Shown here: positions 13,355 through 18,410 of the stretch, one piece after another | Numbering within the stretch: the first letter of the stretch is position 1 | How the letters are laid out: each line of letters opens with the position of its first letter | Source: Deinococcus sp. | GTDB taxonomy: Bacteria > Deinococcota > Deinococci > Deinococcales > Deinococcaceae | NCBI GenBank assembly: GCA_018260375.1 | Contig: JAGLBF010000040.1 | Location: 1 to 18,410, forward strand | Reading direction: 5' to 3' | Length of the DNA stretch: 18,410 nucleotides | Program-made: the position numbers and the translations under genes | Notes under the pieces: model-generated | What the model saw: the letters and a program-made list of their open reading frames with translations, nothing else | Databases searched by the model: none | What the model was told of the DNA's origin: nothing

Positions 13355-14946
13355 ACGAAGCGGGCATTTTGGTCAGCAGTCTGCCACTCGCCCCCCTGCT
13401 TGCTCCTCTGGCGGCGGGGCTGCTGTGCTTGCTGCCTGCGCGTAGGCACCTGCGGGTGGGTGCGGCGCTGATAGCCACGCTGCTCACCTGTATCTTCAGT
13501 GCACTTTTGGTAGCGGCAACGGCTGACGGCAGCGTACTGGTCAGCCAGTTGGGCGGCTGGCAAGCGCCCTTTGGCATCGTGCTGACCGCCGACCGATTAT
13601 CGGCGTACATGAGCCTGCTGGGAGGCATTGTGGGCCTCTTTACCGTGTGGATGATGGCGGTCAGCCCTGATCCCGTGCGCGAAAAATACCACGCCTTTGC
13701 CCTTACCCTGTTTTTGATAACAGGCGTAGAATTATCTTTTTTGACGGGCGACCTCTTTAATCTGTTTGTGGCCTTTGAGGTGATGTTGGTCGCCAGTTAC
13801 GCCCTGAGTGTGCTGGGGTCTACCCGCGAGCAACTGCGTGAGGGCTTTCGTTACATTGTGATGAACTTGGCGGCGTCTTCGCTGCTGGTAGTCACCTGCG
13901 GGCTGACCTACGGCGTACTGGGTACGCTCAACTACGCGCACTTGGCTCAGCGCTCGCTTGAACTGGGGCCAACCCCCAGTGTCGCCGTGCTGGGTGTGCT
14001 GCTGATGATCGTGTTTGCGGCTAAGGGTGCGCTTTTTCCGCTGGGGTTCTGGCTGCCCGGCACCTACCCTGCCTTGCCACAGGCCACCAGCGCCTTTTTT
14101 GCCGCCATTTTGACCAAGGTAGGGGTCTACGCGCTGATTCGCATTCTGACTACGGTGTTTCAGTTAGATAGCAGCTTGCCACAGCAGTTTTTGCTGATAT
14201 TGGGCGCCTTTAGCATGCTCTTCGGGGCACTGGGCGCACTCAGCCAGCGCGAATGGCGGCGGGTCTTGTCCTTTACGGTGATGGGCAGCGTAGGCTACCT
14301 AGCTTTCGGGCTGGGTATCGGCACGCCTGAAGCGCTGCGGGCTGCGCTGATGTATGTGGCGGTGAGCGTGCTGAGCACCCTGGCACTTTTTCTCATTGCG
14401 GCTGTGGCGGAGCGGGTCAGCGGCACCTCCCTCACCCGCAATCGGCGCGGCTTTATTGAGCACTTACCGCTGCTGGCCGCCTGCTTTTTACTGTGCGCGC
14501 TGACGGCCAGTGGAACCCCGCCCACTGCTGGTTTTATCGGCAAATACGCTCTGATACGCGCCGGCATCCTTCAGGGTTCGCCGCTCGCCTGGGTGGCGGT
14601 GGTGTCAGCACTGCTGGCAAGCCTCATTACGTTGTACGCCATGCTGACCGTCTGGCGAGACTTTTTTTGGGGCAAAGCCAACCGCCAGCAACCCCTATTT
14701 CCCGTAAGTCTCAGCCAGCGCTTACCCGCTTATACCGCCTCGGCGCTGGTGCTGGGCTTGCCTTTTATAGCGGGGCCGCTGTTTGCTCACGCCCAGGCCA
14801 CCATGCTTGAACTGCGTGACCAACAGCACTACATCCGAAGCGTGCTGGGTAAAGACCCCGTAGTGATTCCTGAGCCGCCCACCGGTACCGACGTTCAGAA
14901 AAAAGAAGCGCCCAAGTCTGCGCCACAAGAGGGGGAGTCGCATTGA
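13351..14946 (+). CDS. mrpD: Na+/H+ antiporter subunit MrpD
   Basis: Large membrane subunit related to NuoM/NuoN, 531 residues from ATG 13351. Key charged residues of the proton path are present: Glu143 in LFVAFEVMLVASY, Lys225 in VFAAKGALFPLGFWLP, and Lys256 in AAILTKVGVYAL. About fourteen hydrophobic segments are visible, and GTPPTAGFIGKYALI is another family marker. AGGAGA (13339-13344) lies seven bases before the ATG, which overlaps the mrpC stop. A frame extending back to 13279 is only mrpC sequence in another frame. The 45-residue tail is hydrophilic. The stop overlaps the TTG of mrpE. Confidence 0.95.
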   Translation: MNEAGILVSSLPLAPLLAPLAAGLLCLLPARRHLRVGAALIATLLTCIFSALLVAATADGSVLVSQLGGWQAPFGIVLTADRLSAYMSLLGGIVGLFTVWMMAVSPDPVREKYHAFALTLFLITGVELSFLTGDLFNLFVAFEVMLVASYALSVLGSTREQLREGFRYIVMNLAASSLLVVTCGLTYGVLGTLNYAHLAQRSLELGPTPSVAVLGVLLMIVFAAKGALFPLGFWLPGTYPALPQATSAFFAAILTKVGVYALIRILTTVFQLDSSLPQQFLLILGAFSMLFGALGALSQREWRRVLSFTVMGSVGYLAFGLGIGTPEALRAALMYVAVSVLSTLALFLIAAVAERVSGTSLTRNRRGFIEHLPLLAACFLLCALTASGTPPTAGFIGKYALIRAGILQGSPLAWVAVVSALLASLITLYAMLTVWRDFFWGKANRQQPLFPVSLSQRLPAYTASALVLGLPFIAGPLFAHAQATMLELRDQQHYIRSVLGKDPVVIPEPPTGTDVQKKEAPKSAPQEGESH

Positions 14947-15470
14947 GAGGCTTGATGCTCAATATACTTTTGGCGGTGGTGTGGGCGCTGTTGTCGGGCG
15001 AAGTCAGCCTGCGCGAACTCACGATAGGTTTTCTGATTGGCTTTGCGCTGCTGGGCCTTGTGCCCGACGCGCTGGGTGCGCGCCAGTATCGCCACACCAG
15101 TTTTGCCCTGTTGCGCTTTGTGTGGGGGTTTGCCCGCGAACTTACGGTGGCGAATATCCATGTGGCGATGCTGGCCTTGCAGCTTAAGCCCCGCCTTAAC
15201 GCCATGATCTTTAAAGTGAGCTTGCAACCCCACAACGACCTTAGCCTCACCATGCTGGTAGCGAGTGTTACGCTGATGCCTGGTAGTGTGGTGCTGGGCT
15301 TTAGCCGTGATCAGCGCGAAATGTATGTCCACGCCATTGGCCTGGCCAACACCCACGAAGCTACTGCCAGTGTTAAGCGGATAGAAAACGCGCTGCTGGC
15401 CTTTTTACAGCCCTCGCTGCCTGCCACATCCCTGCCCGAACAACCCGCCTCACAGGAGGTCACCCCGTGA
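14943..15470 (+). CDS. mrpE: Na+/H+ antiporter subunit MrpE
   Basis: MrpE, 175 residues, close to the usual length. The N-terminal hydrophobic hairpin (LNILLAVVWALLSGEVSLRELTIGF) is followed by a cytoplasmic domain with RELTVANIHVAMLALQLKPR and the family stretch LSLTMLVASVTLMPGSVVLG, corresponding to the TPGT region. I chose TTG 14943, which overlaps the mrpD stop as TTGA, because GAGGGGGAG lies five bases before it; an ATG at 14955 is also possible. MrpE has no complex I relative and is needed for assembly or full activity in studied Mrp systems. The stop overlaps mrpF by 4 bases. Confidence 0.92.
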   Translation: MRGLMLNILLAVVWALLSGEVSLRELTIGFLIGFALLGLVPDALGARQYRHTSFALLRFVWGFARELTVANIHVAMLALQLKPRLNAMIFKVSLQPHNDLSLTMLVASVTLMPGSVVLGFSRDQREMYVHAIGLANTHEATASVKRIENALLAFLQPSLPATSLPEQPASQEVTP

Positions 15471-15727
15471 TTATCAATATTGCCCTGGGTATCGTCAGCC
15501 TCTCGGTGCTGCTGGTCACCTACCGCGTGCTGCGTGGACCCAGTTGGGGTGACCGCATCATGGCCTTTGACTTTTTGAGCGCTAACCTGGTGCTGCTGTT
15601 TACCCTCATTGCCGTCAAACGTCACCTGTTGGTGGTGCTAGACGGCGCCTTGCTGCTGAGCTTGCTGGGCTTTTTGAGTACGGTGGCGCTGACCCGCTAC
15701 CTGCTCACCGGGCGGGTAATGCGGTGA
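15467..15727 (+). CDS. mrpF: Na+/H+ antiporter subunit MrpF
   Basis: Small membrane subunit of 86 residues, the usual size, with three helices. The signature YRVLRGPSWGDRIMAFDFLS lies at about 20-39, then VLLFTLIAVKRHLLVVLDGALL and LSLLGFLSTVALTRYLL. The GTG start overlaps the mrpE stop as GTGA and is preceded by AGGAGGT at 15454-15460, an excellent ribosome site. The TGA overlaps the GTG of mrpG. Confidence 0.94.
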   Translation: MIINIALGIVSLSVLLVTYRVLRGPSWGDRIMAFDFLSANLVLLFTLIAVKRHLLVVLDGALLLSLLGFLSTVALTRYLLTGRVMR

Positions 15728-16113
15728 ACGATTTTAATGTTTGGCGCGACGTTCCTATTTTGCTGGGGGCCTTTTTTGTGCTGACCAGCGCTATCGGCAT
15801 CGTGCGCTTTCCCGACCTGTACTCACGCCTACATGCCAGCAGCAAACTGGTGACGCTGGGCTCAGCAGGCATTTTTCTGGGTGCGGCGCTGTCATTTCAG
15901 GATTCGGCGGCGTTTACCCGTTTACTGGCGGTGTTGCTCTTTCAGTTTTTGACCACGCCCCTTACCGCTTATCTCATCGCTCAGGCTGCTTATCTGCGCG
16001 GCCTTGCACCCGAATTGTCAAGCGGTATTGACGAATGGAATGCGCTCAACAAAGCCGAAGAGCTGGCCCAGGCCGACCACGACGCGGTACAAAGCATGCA
16101 AGCTGAGGGCTAA
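15724..16113 (+). CDS. mrpG: Na+/H+ antiporter subunit MrpG
   Basis: Last subunit of the operon, 129 residues. The family signature IGIVRFPDLYSRLHASSKLV then TLGSAGIFLG lies at about 21-50, after a first helix (VPILLGAFFVLTSA), and a third helix follows (TRLLAVLLFQFLTTPLTAYL). The hydrophilic tail of about 35 residues (DEWNALNKAEELAQADHDAV) is likely cytoplasmic. The GTG overlaps the mrpF stop; its ribosome site is weak (GGGCGGG), so translation probably depends on coupling. A long inverted repeat starts two bases after the stop. Confidence 0.93.
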   Translation: MNDFNVWRDVPILLGAFFVLTSAIGIVRFPDLYSRLHASSKLVTLGSAGIFLGAALSFQDSAAFTRLLAVLLFQFLTTPLTAYLIAQAAYLRGLAPELSSGIDEWNALNKAEELAQADHDAVQSMQAEG

Positions 16114-16114
16114 A

Positions 16115-16198
16115 TGACAGCCGCTACACTGGTTCGCTAGAAGTCGTGCGGACTGCGAGTAAATCAGATCGTTTGTGATTTAAGTAGGGCGGCTGTCA
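16115..16198 (+). terminator. Long-range inverted repeat after mrpG
   Basis: TGACAGCCGC (16115-16124) and GCGGCTGTCA (16189-16198) pair perfectly over 10 bp. Between them is the left part of dispersed repeat copy C with its own 7-bp hairpin (TAAATCA 16160-16166, TGATTTA 16176-16182). It begins two bases after the mrpG stop and may end or stabilise the mrp transcript. There is no T-tract. Confidence 0.4.
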
Positions 16199-16240
16199 GT
16201 GGGAAGAGATACGGGTTCCCCGTTATGGAAGCGCAGACTG
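16143..16240 (-). repeat. Dispersed intergenic repeat, copy C (about 98 bp, one end lost)
   Basis: It begins GTCGTGCGGACTGCG and continues through a hairpin into GTCAGTGGGAAGAGATACGGGT and GTTATGGAAGCGCAG. Read in the same orientation, copy A has GTGAGTGGGAACAGCATACGGG and GGTATGGAGCCGCAG. The ACCACAGTC/ATACGGACTGCC end of copy A is missing. It lies between mrpG and the polyketide synthase gene. Confidence 0.6.
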
Positions 16241-16247
16241 ACGTTCT

Positions 16248-16327
16248 ACCAAACCCTTGACCAAACCTTCAAGGCCACGCTAACTTATCTGCAACTTATC
16301 TGCGCCGCCCACACCGTGCTGTAAACT
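16248..16327 (+). promoter_or_regulatory. Leaderless promoter of the PKS operon with tandem 11-bp repeats
   Basis: TAAACT (16322-16327) lies six bases before ATG 16334, the leaderless pattern. Upstream, AACTTATCTGC occurs twice without a gap (16282-16292 and 16293-16303), so both copies face the same side of the helix just at and above the -35 position. Further up, ACCAAACCCTT (16248-16258) and ACCAAACCTT (16260-16269) form a second pair. No good -35 hexamer is seen, which fits an activator-dependent promoter. Confidence 0.5.
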
Positions 16328-16333
16328 GAGGGT

Positions 16334-17485
16334 ATGACGGTTTATCTGCACACCATCGCCACGGCCTTGCCCCCCACCGTCTATCCTCAGCCCTTTGTGC
16401 GGGACTTGCTGCGGGCGCAACCTGGCCTCAGTCGCCTGGCTCAGCGACTGATACCCAGCGTGTTTAACGCCTCTGGTATTGACACACGGTACAGTGTTAT
16501 AGCGGACTATGATGGTGCTGATGGTGGTGCAGGCGGCCCCTTTTTTGATGCACAGACGCGCACCATGCTCTCGCCCAGCACGGGGCTACGCAACGAACTC
16601 TACCAACAGGAAGCGCCCGCGCTTTTTATCGGTGCGGCGCGCCAGGCCCTGACCCGCAGCGGCCTGCGCCCTGAGCAGATTACCCACGTGGTTACGGTGT
16701 CTTGTACAGGGTTTTTTGCTCCTGGCCCTGATTACCTTGTGGTGCGTGCTCTAGGGCTTCCCACCACCACCCAGCGCTTTCATGTGGGCTTTATGGGCTG
16801 CTACGCGGCTTTTCCGGCGCTGAGAATGGCGCAAGCTTTTTGCGAGGCTGACCCCAGCGCCGCCGTGCTGGTCATCTGCGCCGAGCTGTGTACGCTGCAC
16901 GCCCAGGTGTCTTCTGACCCCGAAACGCTGGTGTCAAGCGCCGTATTTGCTGACGGAGCCGCCGCCGCCGTGCTGAGCAGCCAAGCACCCCAGGCGGGAA
17001 GCACCGCCCTGCGCCTAGATGACTTTGCCACCGCACTCACCCCGCCCGAAGAGGGTGAACATGACATGGCCTGGACGATTGGCGACCAGGGGTATCATAT
17101 GGTGCTCAGCAGCTACGTGCCGCAACTGATTGCCACCCACCTGCACAGCGCGGTGGGGCCGCTGCTCACGGGCTTGCCAGGCACGCTGTCAGAGGCGGGG
17201 CAGCACATTGAGCGCTGGGCAGTGCATCCTGGAGGGCGCAGTATTCTAGACAAAGTAGAGGGCAGCCTGGGCCTTAGTACGGCGCAGATGGCTCCCTCAC
17301 GCGAGGTGCTGCGGCAGTACGGCAACATGAGTTCGGCAACTGTGCTGTTTATTCTGGGCGATTTGCTCAGCGAGCTAGAGGCTGCAGATACAGACGGTGT
17401 GCAGGACGGTGAGCGCATCTGTGCGCTGGCCTTTGGGCCTGGCCTGACCGTAGAATCCGCCCTGATGACGGCGGTACAGGGTTGA
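16334..17485 (+). CDS. Type III polyketide synthase (chalcone/stilbene synthase-like)
   Basis: Homodimeric cytoplasmic ketosynthase that extends an acyl-CoA starter with malonyl-CoA and cyclises the chain, usually to alkylresorcinols, alkylpyrones or similar phenolics in bacteria. It has 383 residues, the normal length. The catalytic triad is Cys156 (GFMGCYAAFPALRMA), His298 (WAVHPGGRSILD) and Asn331 (YGNMSSATVLF). Other family stretches are HVVTVSCTGFFAPGPDYLV and the C-terminal ALAFGPGLTVESALM. The bacterial GCYAAFPALR context differs from the plant form. ATG 16334 is supported by the TAAACT box six bases upstream; only a weak GAGGG lies between. The stop overlaps the next gene as TTGA, so the methyltransferase very likely modifies the PKS product. 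Starter and ring type cannot be read from the sequence. Confidence 0.93.
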   Translation: MTVYLHTIATALPPTVYPQPFVRDLLRAQPGLSRLAQRLIPSVFNASGIDTRYSVIADYDGADGGAGGPFFDAQTRTMLSPSTGLRNELYQQEAPALFIGAARQALTRSGLRPEQITHVVTVSCTGFFAPGPDYLVVRALGLPTTTQRFHVGFMGCYAAFPALRMAQAFCEADPSAAVLVICAELCTLHAQVSSDPETLVSSAVFADGAAAAVLSSQAPQAGSTALRLDDFATALTPPEEGEHDMAWTIGDQGYHMVLSSYVPQLIATHLHSAVGPLLTGLPGTLSEAGQHIERWAVHPGGRSILDKVEGSLGLSTAQMAPSREVLRQYGNMSSATVLFILGDLLSELEAADTDGVQDGERICALAFGPGLTVESALMTAVQG

Positions 17486-18213
17486 ATACAGGGCTGGAGC
17501 GTCACGGGCTGAGCTTGTGCTGGCCTGATTTGCGGCAGCGTGCCGACATTCCTGAGCAGATGGACGACCCGCACTGTGACCCGCGCAAGCTGGAGCGCAC
17601 CTACGCTCAGTTTGAACAGGTCAACGCACTGGTGTCGGGCTGGCGCTTTATCTACGGGCGCTTTATTCGGCCTTATCTCAGCCGCGAGCGGGCCTTTACC
17701 CTGCTGGACATTGGCTGCGGTGGGGGTGACCTGGCGCGTGCACTGCAACGCTGGGCCGCTCAGGACGGCGTCACCTTGCGGGTGCTGGGCATTGACACCA
17801 ACGCGCAGGCTATCGCCTATGCGCGGCAACAAGAGCGCTCTGGCCTAAGCTTCCGTGCTGTAGACAGCGCTACCCTATGCATTGAAGGGGCTAAGTTTGA
17901 TGTGATTGTGTCTAACCACCTGCTTCACCACCTGAGCACCTCCGAAGTGTGCGCCCTGCTCAACGACTGCCAGACCCTCAGCCGTGGCCTTACGCTACAC
18001 GCTGACATTGAGCGCGGGCCGCTCGCCTACGCCGGCTTTGGGCTGTTAGCGGCGCCGCTTTTTCACGGTTCATTTATCGTGCCTGACGGCTTGGTATCGG
18101 TGCGCCGCAGCTTCACCGCTCCCGAATTGCAGGCGGTGTGCGGGCCTGACTGGCAGGTGTGGCGGCCTTTTCCCTTTCGGCTGGTTGTGGGCCAAAGGGC
18201 CAGTGCTGTGTAG
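17482..18213 (+). CDS. SAM-dependent methyltransferase coupled to the type III PKS
   Basis: Class I (Rossmann-fold) methyltransferase, 243 residues. Motif I is LLDIGCGGGDLARAL at about 74-88, the acidic residue binding SAM ribose is Asp105 (VLGIDTN), and the motif IV region is KFDVIVSNHLLHHL near 138-151. The N-terminal EQMDDPHCDPRKLERTYAQF is the conserved lead-in of the methyltransferases found beside bacterial type III PKS genes. The TTG start overlaps the PKS stop by 4 bases; ACAGGG precedes it weakly, so translation is probably coupled. Its likely role is O- or C-methylation of the PKS product. In several bacteria an FAD-dependent oxidoreductase follows in the same cluster; here only repeat sequence follows, at least to the window end. 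Confidence 0.88.
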   Translation: MNTGLERHGLSLCWPDLRQRADIPEQMDDPHCDPRKLERTYAQFEQVNALVSGWRFIYGRFIRPYLSRERAFTLLDIGCGGGDLARALQRWAAQDGVTLRVLGIDTNAQAIAYARQQERSGLSFRAVDSATLCIEGAKFDVIVSNHLLHHLSTSEVCALLNDCQTLSRGLTLHADIERGPLAYAGFGLLAAPLFHGSFIVPDGLVSVRRSFTAPELQAVCGPDWQVWRPFPFRLVVGQRASAV

Positions 18214-18220
18214 CCAAGCG

Positions 18221-18285
18221 GTCATACGGATTCCGGTTCAATGAGAAACGGCTTGACTGTGCTGGAATGGAGCGCAGTACATATA
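18221..18285 (-). repeat. Dispersed intergenic repeat, copy D (65-bp short form)
   Basis: It starts GTCATACGGATTCCGG and contains GACTGTGCTGGAAT, close to GACTGTGGTGGAAT of copy A read in reverse, then AGCGCAGTACATATAAAC against AGCGGCAGTCCGTATGAC. Both ends are therefore present, but the internal hairpin and centre of the full-length element are gone. It begins seven bases after the methyltransferase stop. Confidence 0.55.
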
Positions 18286-18355
18286 AACAGTCGCCAGAAC
18301 ATACCGAATCTGTGTTAGGTTGTACGCTGTTGGTTGAGCGATCAAGGCCCCCTTC

Positions 18356-18410
18356 TGATACGGACTGCCGCTCCATTCCACCACAGTCGGAAAAGCGCCG
18401 CCTGTGGCTC
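18356..18410 (+). repeat. Dispersed intergenic repeat, copy E (cut by window end)
   Basis: TGATACGGACTGCCGCTCCA, then TTCCACCACAGTCGG and GCGCCGCCTGTGGCTC, matches the first 55 or so bases of copy A (ATACGGACTGCCGCTAAATT, CCACCACAGTCGGG, ACCGCCTGCGGCTC). It is the same orientation as copy A and runs off the right end. Confidence 0.7.

Noticed and set aside
17113..17832. 239-codon antisense ORF across the PKS and methyltransferase
   Set aside because: It is the shadow of two clearly identified sense genes with intact motifs.

Overview
The window looks like part of a large plasmid or secondary replicon from a Deinococcus-type bacterium. Four things point there: a RepA-type initiator with the GRPHGVDTD motif beside an iteron array; several genes whose start codon sits about 6-7 bases after a TANNNT -10 box, the leaderless pattern common in Deinococcus; small dispersed intergenic repeats; and GC-rich coding sequence with 4-base start/stop overlaps. 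The genus is an inference from these traits, not from a marker gene.

Layout. (1) 1-534: no intact gene; a decayed fragment of a type I restriction HsdR N-terminus lies on the minus strand. (2) 832-1860: threonine 3-dehydrogenase (tdh), with a possible longer leaderless start at 721. (3) 1861-2578: a dispersed repeat, a 59-residue leaderless acidic ORF and two hairpins. (4) 6672 down to 2579, minus strand: cupin, dipeptide/oligopeptide-type binding protein, DppB-type permease and DppC-type permease. No ATPase gene is present. A -35/-10 promoter with a 19-bp palindrome just upstream precedes the cupin. (5) 6862-9336: a replication origin module of eight iterons (7502-7856), an AT-rich segment flanked by perfect 10-bp inverted arms, and rep. 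(6) 9629-16113: a complete mrpABCDEFG Na+/H+ antiporter operon. Its genes overlap by 4 bases at every junction except B/C. That junction holds a 257-base segment containing an unrecognised 86-codon ORF that overlaps both neighbours by 4 bases and carries a 15-bp tandem repeat. (7) 16334-18213: type III polyketide synthase and a SAM methyltransferase, overlapping by 4 bases, behind a leaderless promoter with two adjacent copies of an 11-bp repeat. (8) 18214-18410: two copies of the dispersed repeat.

Functionally, the window joins a replicon maintenance module to cargo: cation/proton homeostasis (Mrp), small polyketide/resorcinolic product synthesis (PKS plus methyltransferase), peptide or related solute uptake, and threonine catabolism. 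A family of about 65-155-bp repeats with ATACGGA-type ends, at least six copies, occupies almost every larger intergenic gap. In its full-length copies an internal hairpin is kept although its sequence differs. The most unusual items are this repeat family, the ORF wedged between mrpB and mrpC, and the iteron/AT-rich origin architecture.
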